A program made the position numbers and the translations under genes. A stretch of DNA of 64,000 nt from CAVSXS01 sp963767715 (lineage in GTDB: Bacteria; Chloroflexota; Ktedonobacteria; Ktedonobacterales; Ktedonobacteraceae): positions 62,001-126,000 of the forward strand of contig CAVYFA010000004.1 of the NCBI GenBank assembly GCA_963767715.1, read 5' to 3'. Numbering within the stretch: position 1 is the stretch's first letter; each line of letters opens with the position of its first letter. Under the pieces are notes generated by a model. The model was given only the letters and a program-made list of their open reading frames with translations. It had not been told where the DNA came from and ran no database searches. This document shows positions 1 through 8,877 of the stretch, piece after piece.

Positions 1-802
1 CATTTACGACGGCGGGCGAGGAGACACGAATCGCGCTCCCGGCCAGGGCCATCCACAATACCCTCCCCTTGCGGGCATCAAGGGCGTATAGCATCCCGTC
101 CTCAGAACCCACATAGACGACCCCACCCACGATGGCGGGCGAGGAAGAGACGAAGTTACCGGTGCTGAACGACCACAGCCCCCTCCCCGTCGCGGCATCG
201 AGCGCGTAGAGCAGTGCATCGTTCGAGCCGATATAGAGCACGCCGTTCGCGACAGATGGAGACGACCAGACAGAGTCGCCGGTAGTGAATTCCCATGTCG
301 GCGCACCCGTCCTGGCGTTGAAGGCGTACAGCGTATCGTCGCTCGAACCAACGAAGACCTTGCCACCCGCGACCGCCGGCGAGGAGCCGATATCAGCCTT
401 CGCCGTACGCGACCACAGCATCTTCCCCTTCACTGCATCTAACGCATAGAACGAGCGATCATTCGAGCCGACATATACGACTCCATTGGCGACAGCCGGA
501 GAAGAGATGATGAGGTCATGTGTCGTAAAGGTCCAGGCGAGTCGCAGGTGTTCGACGTTCGCAGTACTGATGACATGCTCGGCAGCATCAAAATGGGTAT
601 GCTGCAAATCAAAGCCAAACATCGCTGTATCAGAATTTACGGCGGGAACAGTGACTCGCGGATGGATGAGCGATGTCACCCATTGCCGCGCAGGAGTTGC
701 GAAGAAGACCACGACAGCCAGTATGACAACACAGCCAAGCACGATCAGGACACTTCGCCCTGATAGCTTACGATGCCTGCGATTGTCGTTCTGCGTTGCC
801 AT
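1..802 (-). CDS. Membrane-anchored PQQ-like beta-propeller protein (C-terminus beyond window)
   Basis: About 267 residues are visible and the frame is still open at the window edge, so the C-terminus is missing. A short basic N-terminus is followed by one hydrophobic segment (about residues 17-32), then four or more propeller blades with the recurring pattern S-S-P-A-V-x-(N/G)-G-x-(V/L)-Y-(V/I)-G-S-x-D, L-Y-A-L/F-(D/N)-A and G-x-x-x-W. This is the outer-membrane-assembly BamB / PQQ-binding-like repeat. In this presumably single-membrane organism it is likely an exported, membrane-tethered binding or sensor propeller. No PQQ dehydrogenase residues can be judged from the part seen. The start at 802 was chosen because it begins the basic/hydrophobic leader and lies just downstream of a TATAAT box. 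Ligand unknown. Confidence 0.85.
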   Translation of the reverse strand, partial: MATQNDNRRHRKLSGRSVLIVLGCVVILAVVVFFATPARQWVTSLIHPRVTVPAVNSDTAMFGFDLQHTHFDAAEHVISTANVEHLRLAWTFTTHDLIISSPAVANGVVYVGSNDRSFYALDAVKGKMLWSRTAKADIGSSPAVAGGKVFVGSSDDTLYAFNARTGAPTWEFTTGDSVWSSPSVANGVLYIGSNDALLYALDAATGRGLWSFSTGNFVSSSPAIVGGVVYVGSEDGMLYALDARKGRVLWMALAGSAIRVSSPAVVN

Positions 803-813
803 GCGAGTACCAC

Positions 814-819
814 ATTATA
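814..819 (-). promoter_or_regulatory. -10 box of a near-leaderless promoter for the propeller gene
   Basis: A perfect TATAAT on the minus strand ends 11 nt before the ATG at 802, so transcription would begin only a few bases before the start codon. No convincing -35 hexamer lies 16-18 nt upstream. No Shine-Dalgarno sequence fits in the remaining leader. Confidence 0.45.
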
Positions 820-839
820 GCTATGCGATCCCTATCAGT

Positions 840-880
840 AGGGCCCGATTTATCGCGGCCATCGCCGATTTATCGGCCCT
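840..880. repeat. Dispersed 41-bp imperfect palindrome, copy A
   Basis: Outer arms AGGGCC/GGCCCT enclose two CGATTTATCG blocks. Close copies lie at 62083-62123 and 55973-56012. Similarity between copies A and B continues for about 40 bases past the palindrome (CTCC.CCGC..TGCCGAA). Both copies A and B sit beside genes for exported propeller proteins. Confidence 0.7.
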
Positions 881-1120
881 GGCTCACCTCCACCGCCTTT
901 GCCGAACGCTCCATTACGCCGTAGAACTGCTTATGATAGAAGTACGCGAAAGGATACACTTCAAGTATTTTACCCCAGAATTCGACAAAGGACAGCTAAC
1001 CCATGCAGCAAGGGAAGACATCCACAAAGGTACGCAATCTTGCATTGGGTCTTCTCTTTCTGGTATCATGCGGCAAGGATACCCCCTGCTTCGGTGAGGC
1101 AGCCGTGGAGGGAATACCCT

Positions 1121-1150
1121 TTTACAACATTTTGTGCAACTTGTGATAAT
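1121..1150 (+). promoter_or_regulatory. Candidate promoter of the stress-type membrane protein
   Basis: TTTACA (1121-1126) and GATAAT (1145-1150) are separated by 18 bp, about 50 bases upstream of the start at 1199. The rest of 803-1198 holds repeat copy A and no convincing gene. Confidence 0.45.
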
Positions 1151-1198
1151 AACAGACGGGACACACTTTATTCTGACAGACCTGGAGAATATCTGATC

Positions 1199-1771
1199 AT
1201 GCAGCAACAGGAAATGGACTTTGACCTGCTGGCCGTCTTCAATACAGCAACCGAGGCCGACACAGCAGCAGCAAAACTCAATAAAGAGGGCTTTGGGGAT
1301 GAAGAGGTCTTTCGCATGTCCGGCGATACGCTGGCTGCCGGAGAATTCCGCGAACACGGCCCGAACCGCAACCGCAGCGAAGTCTTTCTGCAGACGACAC
1401 GCTCGGGGCCAAACCCGCTCGTGGTGATCGTCCTGGCGCTGGTGTTCGGCCTGCTCATCGGCGGGCTCATGTTTGGAGCAGCCGAGTTTGTGACGAAAGC
1501 GCTCCCGCTCATCCCTTCTATAGTAGCCGGGGCAGCCGTCGGCATCATTATCGGGGCCTTTCTGGGATTGATGCAGCGTGGCCGGGAGCGCGGCAACATC
1601 GGGCAGACCAGTGCGCGTACCAGTAGCCCGCCCACACAGCCTGCCCAGGGCGCTCGCAATGTAATCGCCGTCCGCCTCGCCAATCCCGATAACATCAGCC
1701 GCAAATCGAAGGCGCGCGCAATTCTGATCAACAACAAAGGAAAAATCGACAGAAGCATCGGAAGAGACTAG
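1199..1771 (+). CDS. Small membrane protein with general-stress-17M-like N-terminus
   Basis: 190 residues. The first 40 residues (DLLAVFNTATEADTAAAKL..., then a Gly-Phe turn) resemble the small alpha/beta domain of general stress proteins of the YflT/17M type, which opens with a strand, an Ala/Glu-rich helix and a 'GF' turn. Residues about 75-125 form two Gly/Ala-rich hydrophobic segments, and the tail is hydrophilic and basic at its end. The ATG at 1199 has GGAGAA 8 nt upstream; upstream in-frame starts lack a ribosome site. It stands alone before clpS with an 89-base gap. The function is unknown. A stress link is inferred only from fold resemblance and the neighbouring clpS and usp genes. 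Confidence 0.7.
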   Translation: MQQQEMDFDLLAVFNTATEADTAAAKLNKEGFGDEEVFRMSGDTLAAGEFREHGPNRNRSEVFLQTTRSGPNPLVVIVLALVFGLLIGGLMFGAAEFVTKALPLIPSIVAGAAVGIIIGAFLGLMQRGRERGNIGQTSARTSSPPTQPAQGARNVIAVRLANPDNISRKSKARAILINNKGKIDRSIGRD

Positions 1772-1860
1772 CAAAATTTGCTCCCACTCTTTACAATAAG
1801 GGTAGCATGTTCTGTCCTATTCAATCCGGTCCATTATCAATCTTATGGGAGATGCCTTGA

Positions 1861-2169
1861 ATGTCTAGCGAAACAACGGCACAACCTCTCGACCAGGTCG
1901 AGGTAGAAGAACTGATACGGCTACGCGCCAAATTGCTTCCCCCTTATCATGTCATCCTGTTCAACGACGACTATAATGATATGCTCTATGTTGTCGCGGT
2001 CCTCCTGCGCACCATCCTCCGGCTGACGCACCGTGAGGCGGAGCAGATCATGCTGACGGCCCACCTCACCGGCAGCGCGATTGTCGTGACCTGCCCGAAG
2101 GAGACGGCGGAACACTACCAGGAACAACTTCTCAGCTACGGACTAACTGCCACGATCGAACCTGAGTAG
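1861..2169 (+). CDS. clpS: ATP-dependent Clp protease adaptor ClpS
   Basis: 102 residues, the family's usual size. The conserved ClpS core begins at about residue 30 with Y-H-V-I-L-F-N-D-D-Y(N), followed by helix residues T-x-x-E-A and the late H-x-x-G and A-E-x-Y/H features. ClpS binds the ClpA/ClpC N-domain in the cytoplasm and delivers N-degron substrates to the Clp protease. The ATG at 1861 follows a GGGAGA ribosome site. No clp ATPase gene is in the window, so it acts in trans. The gene ends 183 bases before the stress protein gene. Confidence 0.93.
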   Translation: MSSETTAQPLDQVEVEELIRLRAKLLPPYHVILFNDDYNDMLYVVAVLLRTILRLTHREAEQIMLTAHLTGSAIVVTCPKETAEHYQEQLLSYGLTATIEPE

Positions 2170-2235
2170 CCATGTGAATTTCCGCGAATCTCTACGATGA
2201 AATATGGCAGAACCACTATTGACGAGCAAACGCTT

Positions 2236-2261
2236 ACAGGTTAAAATCATAATTGACCTGT
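2236..2261. promoter_or_regulatory. Inverted repeat upstream of the universal stress protein gene
   Basis: ACAGGTTAA and TTGACCTGT pair at 8 of 9 positions around an 8-nt AT-rich spacer. No T run follows, so it fits an operator better than a terminator. The right arm contains a TTGACC that could be a -35 element. Confidence 0.4.
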
Positions 2262-2352
2262 AGGAACCGTATCGACGATAACTCATTGTAGAGATACGAT
2301 GCAAGAAATGATGCTGTTTTATCATGTTCCTTGCAGGAGGAGAAGCACTATT

Positions 2353-2844
2353 ATGGTTCATTTCTGGCGTAAAGCCAAAGACGATATAGAAACGAGCAAA
2401 ACTGCTCCAGGGGTTGGAGCATCGGGAGATATAGCCGTCATCGTGGATGGGAAGAAATTGGATAACGAACTCGTTCGCCTGGCCTGCATGATGGCGAAAC
2501 GGGCCAGGCGCAAAGTCCACCTCGTCCACATTATTGAAGTCCCACGTACCCTTCCACTCAAAGCCTCACTTACCCAGGAATCCGAAAACGCCGACAAGCT
2601 TTTGAACGAAGCCATTGCTATTGCCGACGAAGCGGGATGTGAAGCCATTGCAGAGGTCGTCCAGACACGCGATGCCGGGCCTGCCATTGTGGAGGAAGCG
2701 CGCGATCACGCCTGCGCGCTTATCATGCTAGGGCTGGTTCGTCACCCCCAGAAGGGCACCAACAGCACGCTAGGCAAGACCGTCCCATACGTGCTCGAGC
2801 ATTCTCCCTGCCGCGTCTGGGTTGTGCAGGATCCGTCATCTTGA
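2353..2844 (+). CDS. Universal stress protein (UspA family)
   Basis: 163 residues. After about 28 non-conserved residues comes the Usp fold: strand IAVIVDG, helix, V-H-L-V-H-I-I-E-V, then A-x-x-x-A-x-x-E-A and the loop G-L-V-x-H-P-x-K-G followed by S-T-L-G-K-T-V. This resembles the ATP-binding G-2x-G-9x-G(S/T) motif but is not a clean match, so nucleotide binding is uncertain. The ending S-P-C-R-V-W-V-V matches the final strand. The ATG at 2353 has AGGAGGAG upstream, whereas the earlier in-frame ATG at 2299 does not. Monocistronic; a cytoplasmic stress role is inferred. Confidence 0.88.
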   Translation: MVHFWRKAKDDIETSKTAPGVGASGDIAVIVDGKKLDNELVRLACMMAKRARRKVHLVHIIEVPRTLPLKASLTQESENADKLLNEAIAIADEAGCEAIAEVVQTRDAGPAIVEEARDHACALIMLGLVRHPQKGTNSTLGKTVPYVLEHSPCRVWVVQDPSS

Positions 2845-2888
2845 GGGCGCTCATCTGATTTCGATATAAATGTAACTTACCGCTGCCA

Positions 2889-2910
2889 GGGCGACCCTCG
2901 GGCTGCCCTC
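2889..2910. repeat. Degenerate copy of the GGGCGACCCTCG repeat
   Basis: GGGCGACCCTCGGGCTGCCC resembles the arm of the palindromic element at 52199-52282 and the fragment at 33953-33980. It lies between the stress protein and the GAF gene. Confidence 0.35.
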
Positions 2911-3077
2911 TCTTACGGCAAAACGACTGACTGACAAGTATGCCCGCTATATATGGTATACTTATACATATCGTACTTTCTTTTTGTCGCATTATTGCAT
3001 ATGCTTGGATGCCTGGAAACGGGAAAGGGAGCGCCCGACACAACTTCACAGTACTCATATCACGGGAGGGGTATACT

Positions 3078-3684
3078 ATGACCACCGATTCTGCCGATGC
3101 TGGCGGCTCCGCCCGCGCGCACAAGGATTATTACACCGCGCTTTACTCAGCCGCGCTGGCCTTTTCTTCCAGCCTCGAGCTGAAGGAAGTGCTTCAGAAC
3201 GTCGTCACGAACGTCACCGAGACAATGCACGTCAAGGCCTGTTCGCTTGCGCCTCTACGATGCGCGTACCGGGCAGTTAGGCCTGCGGGCTGCGCATGGG
3301 TTGAGCGATAGTTACTTGTCTAAGGGCCCCGTCGATATTGGGCATAGCCCGATAGACTCGCAGGCATTAGCCGGAGAAACAGTCATCATCCAGGATGTGA
3401 GCACCGATACGCGCTTCCAGTATAGCGAGGCAGCCAGGCGCGAGGGCATCGTCTCCATCCTCTGCGTCCCACTCGAGGTGCACGGCGATCCGATCGGCGT
3501 CATGCGCGTCTACACCGGTGAACCCTGCATCTTCCACGAAGACGACGTCCAGTTCCTCACCGTGCTGGCAAGGCTTGCGGCGCTTTCCATCGAGAACGCC
3601 AACCTGTACGAGAGCCTGAAAAGCTCATACGACGGCGTAATGGAGGTTTTGTGGGGCAGCAGCATGGCATCGCTCGAGAACTAG
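3078..3684 (+). pseudogene. GAF-domain protein, reading frame broken by one extra base
   Basis: Two frames join into one GAF protein of about 201 residues. The first part (start 3078, GGGAGGGG site) gives an N-terminal helix and the opening of a GAF domain, ending with V-K-A-C-S-L. The rest continues in another frame as R-L-Y-D-A-R-T-G-Q-L-G-L-R-A-A-H-G and runs through the GAF core to E-N-A-N-L-Y-E-S-L at the C-terminus. The 607-bp span is one base over a multiple of three; removing one G near 3248 restores the frame. No output domain is attached, so if functional it would be a stand-alone ligand-sensing or scaffold GAF. Sequencing error and real decay are both possible. Confidence 0.8.
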
Positions 3685-3706
3685 AACTCGAGCCCTACCT
3701 CAGAGC

Positions 3707-4889
3707 TTACCTGACGACCGTATTGGTCAGGTACGGCGAGGTGAACCCGGTGCGCTCACCAGGGCGCTTGCCGGGCACTGGGAAGAGCCGCGCGGAAAGC
3801 GGCTTGTTGAGGCGATAGGCAAGCGCAGCTACATCCAGTAGGAGGTGCGCGATCTCACCCTGCTCGATGTCCCCAGGCAAGGGGATGGTATCGAGGCCGG
3901 TACCACACACCGCCGAGTAGAGCAGCAACTGGTGCGTCGTCACGGTTCCTTCTTCCCAACGTTTGCCCAGCACGGCATCTTCCAGCACAGGCAGCATCAG
4001 GCCGCAGTATCCGCAGGTTGGGAAGCCGGTCGATTTGAGCGCTGAGGTCAGCGCCTCCGCCAGCGCCAGAGTACCGGGACTGCCCACCGGCCCATAGCCG
4101 CACAGTTCCAGCGCCCCCGCAATGCTGTCTTCGTCCATTGGCGCCGGCGAAGTATCGATACCGCCGAAGGCAATTCCCTGCTCGGCTGCAAAACCCTTGC
4201 AAAGCTCCACGACCGGCGTAAGCTGCTCAACCAGTGCCTCCCGCACATACAGACTGATGCTCGACAGCCGTGTCATGTCACCGCCAATCTGCCTGTACGA
4301 TTGGAGCGCGCGCGCGATGACGCCGGCGCCTTGCACTGCCAGGCGAGAGGCTGGCCGGGCCTTGATGGTAGGCCGCCGGAAAAAATGGGCTGCCTGGCGC
4401 AACGCAGGCCAGCGCCGCGAAACGAAAGTTGCCGAATCCCTCGGCGGTCTCGTGCGCCAGGCGCTGCATGACGCGGGCGCAAGCCAGCGCCGCCTCGCTA
4501 CGCAGACCATCCTTCGAGGTGGCCAGTTGCACCGTCGCGCTGATGGCCGTCGTCGCCGCGAGCAGGTCAGCAATCACACCGACGCGCTGCAAGGGGAAGT
4601 TCGCCCGCGCCGCCTGGGCCGGGCCGACCGAGCAGAATGCCAGCCCGGCATCATCCAGCATGCGCTGGAGTCCCTGGATATAGCTCACCAGTTCGCCGTC
4701 AGGCCATTGCGCGAGATCGTCAAAGATGGGGCGCGTCGAAATTCGCACCGTCTGCACTTCGTATCCCGCCTCACTATACCGTGCGTTCGCCTGCCGCAAC
4801 AGCGCCCCGGCCCGCTGGATGGTCTCGAACGAGAGGGGATGCTGTTCCGCAATCCCCAGCGTAATTGTGCGCACCGGCGGTTTATCCAT
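3707..4889 (-). pseudogene. DUF711-family protein, frameshifted
   Basis: The start at 4889 has a very strong AAAGGAGG site. The first part runs to about residue 178, ending F-R-F-A-A-L-A-C-V-A-P-G-S-P-F-F-P-A-A-Y-H. The second, in another frame, continues A-S-x-L-A-V-Q-G-A-G through C-G-Y-x-x-x-G, a Cys-rich L-K-S-T-G-F-P-T-C-G-Y-C-G and a conserved C-G-T-G-L-D-T-I-P-L-P-G end. The pattern matches DUF711 (PFL-like, often of ferredoxin-like character; function unsettled). The span is one base over a multiple of three and one extra base near 4350 accounts for it; the repaired product is about 393 residues. Its 5' end faces the divergent helicase gene. Confidence 0.75.
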
Positions 4890-5034
4890 GTTTACTGCCT
4901 CCTTTGATGAGGGTCCGCTTGATATGATACTCGCTGAGCCGCTGGGAGACAATAGGCATAGCCACTTGACGAAAATCTGTTCTTTTCGTACACTGCCTGC
5001 AAGAGAGATCATTGCAGGAGCATATGAGAGAACG

Positions 5035-8000
5035 ATGACAACGCCCAGTCCCAACTTGAACGAAACAACATCGCCGGATTGTTTCCTCTGCACCCTGGAC
5101 ACGCACCCGTGCGATGTCAAACAACTTGAGGGACAGATTGTCTTTGTGCACCAGTTCAAAACAGATGGTGAACTTCTTCCCTATTTTACGGTAGATATCG
5201 GGTCATTACTAGTAACTGTGCGCCTGACTCAAATCTATAACAGCCTGGCTAAACAACTTCTGGAATTGGGAACAAACTTGCGGCGGTTGAGGCTAATACT
5301 TCGCGTCTATCATCTGCCCCAGGCAATCAGTACGGCGGAACACAAGGGCCGCACACTCTCGCGCTATATTGCTAACGAACTGACGCTGGCCATCCTGGAA
5401 CCTGACACTATCCTCAACATCACCGACCTCAACTCTGCCGAGTACTGCGCGAGGCAGTACCTGTTGAATCGCCTGCTGCCGGCGTTGCAGTCTCCCGCCG
5501 CCATACGGGGCAATATGGTACACAGCAGCTTCAAGGAGTTGCTGAAGGAGCATGACCGGGGCGAATTGATGCAGGGACACGTCGCCAATGGCGAAGAAAC
5601 GCCACTGGCTACCCTGCAGCGCCATTTTAACCAGGCGCTACAGCGTGGCAGCATCGATCTTGCCATCAGCAACATCTCCGCCGAATCCATCCGCTCGGAT
5701 GTCGCCCCGCACCTGGAAAGCCTGGCCAACTGGTTCGAGAAGCAGCACGCCACCCTGTGGGATATACCAGAGCAGACTGCCACTCACACAAATGGAGATG
5801 AGGACAGGCAAGCCGATCAGTCCAGCATCCCCCTGGTGCGCGCGGAAACTTTCCTGCTCGCCCCCGAGATCGGGCTGCGCGGGCGCCTTGACCTTCTTTG
5901 GAGGCAGCGTAGCCGCCAGCGCCTGCTTGAACTGAAAACGGGCGGCGGCAATGGAGATCTGCCGAAATCGGCGCATCGCTGGCAGGTGCAGGGTTACCTG
6001 GCGCTGCTGGCCGTGCGGCGCGACCCGAAAATGAAGAACGCCCTCGCAACCTTGCTCTACAGTGGCACGCCAGGCGAAGCCACCGATTTCAGTCTGCGTT
6101 TCACCCCCAACCAATTGCAGCGTGTCATCGAAACGCGCAACACACTCGTCCTCAGCCACGTGACAGGCATTCCATCGCCTCCACCTGGGCCGGGCCGTTG
6201 CACAAAATGCGCCATGCGGGATACATGCGCGCAGGTCTCCTCCCTGCTGGACTGGCAGCCACCGCGAGTTGACGGCGGCAAGCTCGATGCCGACGCGATA
6301 AATGGCGTCTCCACGGATGGATACGCTCCCTTGCTCGTTGAAAGTTCAGTGGAAGACACGGCTTTCTTCAGGAAATATTATTCATTGTTGCGGCTTGAGG
6401 GACTGGAGATCGAACGCCAGCAGGCGCTGCTGTGGAAGACGCCCATGCGGGAACGCGTTGAGCTGGGGATGGCAATTGGCGGCCTGCAAGCGCTTGGCGA
6501 TGCGGTTCCGAATGGACAGGGTGAATGGCGCCAGACCTTTCGTTGTAAAAATACATCGGAACTGCGCGAAGGCGACGAAATCTTGCTGAGCGACGGCGAC
6601 CCGATTACCGGCGAGGTTGTGACCGGGACTATTCTGGAGATCGCCTCCGAGTCTGTAACCGTCTGGACGCCCGAGCGCATCAATCATCCTGCGCTGATTG
6701 ATAAATATGCAACCGACATTGTCCACGTGCGTACACAGCAAAACCTGCTGCGCTGGCTGCAGGCCGAGCCACATCTCCGCCAGCTCGTCGCGGGCATCAC
6801 CCGGCCGCGCTTTACGTCAATTCAAGTGCCGGCGCCTCCCAATCTGAACGAGGAGCAGAGCGTGGCCGTCGAGCGAGCCTTGCAGATGCAGGATTACCTG
6901 CTCATTCACGGACCGCCGGGGACGGGCAAGACCAGCGTCATAGCGGCCATTGTACGGCGGCTTTGTGCGCAGGGCCAGCGCGTGCTGCTCTCAGCTTTCA
7001 CCAACCAGGCGGTAGATAATATGCTGCGGCGCCTCGAGCGCGAGGATTTCCACGACTTTGTGCGACTGGGCCACGATCGCAGCGTTGACGAGCATATTCA
7101 GCCTCACCTGCTAAAACGGCTGCTAGAGTCTCAGGATCCACAGGCCGGCTCGCTGGGGGTTCAGGATATGCTGCGCACTCTCCCGGTGATCGCTTCGACG
7201 ACGGCCACGTGGTCATCGGAAAAGTACGTCCCCTTCAAACATCCAGGTGCCGCGGCGCAAGACGGTGCGCCGGCGGATTCGCCACTGGAGTTCGACGTGG
7301 CGATCATCGACGAGGCGGGACAACTGACCGTTCCAGCCATCCTCGGCGCGCTGCGCTTCGCGAAACGCTTCATCCTGGTTGGAGACGAGAAGCAGCTCCC
7401 TCCGCTGGTGATGAGCGAAGAGGCAGCACTGGAGGGCCTGAGCGATTCACTTTTCAGCTACCTGAAGTGCATAGATTCCGACTATACGAAAGACCATCCG
7501 CTCGCGATCAGCGCCTGCGTTTCCCTGAAGGTGCAGTACCGCATGAATCAATGGATCTCGCATTTCGCCTCGAAGGAGTCCTATGGCGGCCAGCTCCGTG
7601 CGCACCCATCGGTAGCGCGCCGCCTGCTGGCATTCGCACCATCTAGCGGGCAGTTGAAAGGCGAAATTCGCTCCATTTCACGCGCGCTTCACCCCAATCT
7701 TCCAATGGTGTTCCTGGATATGGCTGGTGCGAACGACGAGCAGGATGGGCCGAAGACCAGCGCCGCCGAGGCGCGCGCGGTGCGCGAACTCGTGGCCGGG
7801 CTGCTCGCGCGGGGCATCACTGAGGCGGATATCGGCATTATCGCGCCGTATAAAGCGCAGGTCGCCAATATACGACGACACCTGTTTGTGGATGATGCCG
7901 CGACAGCCTGGAAGGCTCTTTCCCCCACAACGCCGCTCAGCGTGGACACCGTTGACCGCTTCCAGGGGGGCGAGCGCGCGGTCATGATCCTGTCGTTCGC

Positions 8001-8208
8001 GACGACGACCACGCCGGAATCCGGAGGCCAGTTGCGCAGGCACTTGACGGACCCCAACCGCCTGAACGTCGCGCTCACGCGTGCGCAGCGCAAGTTGATC
8101 CTGGTAGGTCACGCGCACGCACTCGAACCGTTGCCCGTCTTCGGGCGCCTGCTTGCTTATTGCCGCGACATGCAGGCCCTCATTCTTCACTCTTCTACTT
8201 CTCGCTAG
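5035..8208 (+). CDS. Dna2-like RecB-type nuclease fused to SF1B helicase
   Basis: 1057 residues if translation starts at 5035; upstream in-frame starts overlap the divergent gene and lack a ribosome site. Residues about 120-400 form a Cas4/Dna2-type nuclease: a Cys at 138, RGRLDLLW (catalytic Asp), ELKTGGG at about 299 with the E-x-K catalytic pair, a Q-x-x-x-Y helix, and a Cys cluster at 389, 392 and 398 that with Cys138 would bind an Fe-S cluster. Residues about 600-1040 form a UPF1/Dna2-like helicase: Walker A GPPGTGKT at 626, a DEAG Walker B at about 758, G-D-E-K-Q-L-P-P, Q-Y-R-M, and V-D-T-V-D-R-F-Q-G-G-E-R then N-V-A-L-T-R-A. It likely processes flapped or broken DNA. Its 3' end overlaps the convergent phosphatase gene by 14 bp. 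Confidence 0.88.
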   Translation: MTTPSPNLNETTSPDCFLCTLDTHPCDVKQLEGQIVFVHQFKTDGELLPYFTVDIGSLLVTVRLTQIYNSLAKQLLELGTNLRRLRLILRVYHLPQAISTAEHKGRTLSRYIANELTLAILEPDTILNITDLNSAEYCARQYLLNRLLPALQSPAAIRGNMVHSSFKELLKEHDRGELMQGHVANGEETPLATLQRHFNQALQRGSIDLAISNISAESIRSDVAPHLESLANWFEKQHATLWDIPEQTATHTNGDEDRQADQSSIPLVRAETFLLAPEIGLRGRLDLLWRQRSRQRLLELKTGGGNGDLPKSAHRWQVQGYLALLAVRRDPKMKNALATLLYSGTPGEATDFSLRFTPNQLQRVIETRNTLVLSHVTGIPSPPPGPGRCTKCAMRDTCAQVSSLLDWQPPRVDGGKLDADAINGVSTDGYAPLLVESSVEDTAFFRKYYSLLRLEGLEIERQQALLWKTPMRERVELGMAIGGLQALGDAVPNGQGEWRQTFRCKNTSELREGDEILLSDGDPITGEVVTGTILEIASESVTVWTPERINHPALIDKYATDIVHVRTQQNLLRWLQAEPHLRQLVAGITRPRFTSIQVPAPPNLNEEQSVAVERALQMQDYLLIHGPPGTGKTSVIAAIVRRLCAQGQRVLLSAFTNQAVDNMLRRLEREDFHDFVRLGHDRSVDEHIQPHLLKRLLESQDPQAGSLGVQDMLRTLPVIASTTATWSSEKYVPFKHPGAAAQDGAPADSPLEFDVAIIDEAGQLTVPAILGALRFAKRFILVGDEKQLPPLVMSEEAALEGLSDSLFSYLKCIDSDYTKDHPLAISACVSLKVQYRMNQWISHFASKESYGGQLRAHPSVARRLLAFAPSSGQLKGEIRSISRALHPNLPMVFLDMAGANDEQDGPKTSAAEARAVRELVAGLLARGITEADIGIIAPYKAQVANIRRHLFVDDAATAWKALSPTTPLSVDTVDRFQGGERAVMILSFATTTTPESGGQLRRHLTDPNRLNVALTRAQRKLILVGHAHALEPLPVFGRLLAYCRDMQALILHSSTSR

Positions 8209-8860
8209 CCAGCGCCAATTGTTCGTGCAGCGAGCGCAGCGCATCAAACGGCACGCGCTCATCCAGCAGCGCGTAACAGGCACGCTCGAGCGAGGTCAGC
8301 GAACCGCTATAGTTGTGCATGCCCTTGAGGATTACTTCTCCCGCATGTTTGAGATTCATGGCGATGCGGAATGGCCGGATGGTCTGATTCTGGAATGTGC
8401 GGAGCGATTCCATACCCAGTCCGCTGAGCACCAGGATGGTATGTACGCCGGCTGCCATGCCGGCCTCTATATCGGTGGAGCTATCCCCGACGAAAACGGC
8501 GTCACTCAAATCCACGCCCAGTTCCCTGCTGGCCCGCAGTAACTGTCCCGGGCGCGGCTTGCGACAATCGCAGCTCTCCTCTTTGCCATGCGGGCAATAG
8601 TATACCTTCTCGATCACTCCACCGGCCTTGCGTATTTCGGCCAGCATACGCGCGTGAATATCTTCAACCGTCTCGATAGAAATAACGCCTTTCGCTACCC
8701 CTGCCTGGTTTGAACACACCACAATACGATGACCGGCCTGCGTCAGTCTCGCTATCGCCTCGCGCGAGCCGGGCAGAAAGCGGAATTCGTCCCAGCTTTT
8801 GACATAATCGGCGCGATTCTCATTGATGACTCCATCGCGGTCCAGAAATATTGTTGACAC
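8195..8860 (-). CDS. gmhB: HAD-family D,D-heptose 1,7-bisphosphate phosphatase-like protein
   Basis: 221 residues. The N-terminal F-L-D-R-D-G-V-I-N gives the HAD nucleophile Asp7 and acid Asp9. C-P-H-...-C-D-C-R-K-P is the zinc loop of the GmhB/HisB-N group, and G-D-S-S-T-D-I is motif IV. GmhB removes the 7-phosphate from a heptose bisphosphate on the ADP- or GDP-heptose route in the cytoplasm. About 60 C-terminal residues extend beyond the usual length of some 180. The start is GTG at 8860 with GAGG upstream. The gene lies 17 bases after the response regulator and is probably its co-transcribed partner. Actual substrate uncertain, since no other heptose gene is visible. Confidence 0.82.
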   Translation of the reverse strand: MSTIFLDRDGVINENRADYVKSWDEFRFLPGSREAIARLTQAGHRIVVCSNQAGVAKGVISIETVEDIHARMLAEIRKAGGVIEKVYYCPHGKEESCDCRKPRPGQLLRASRELGVDLSDAVFVGDSSTDIEAGMAAGVHTILVLSGLGMESLRTFQNQTIRPFRIAMNLKHAGEVILKGMHNYSGSLTSLERACYALLDERVPFDALRSLHEQLALASEK

Positions 8861-8877
8861 TACTTACTTACCTCAAT

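Noticed and set aside
899..1198. Longer N-terminal extension of the stress-type membrane protein
   Set aside because: The extension has no ribosome site, runs through repeat and promoter sequence, and is not protein-like; ATG 1199 has a good site.
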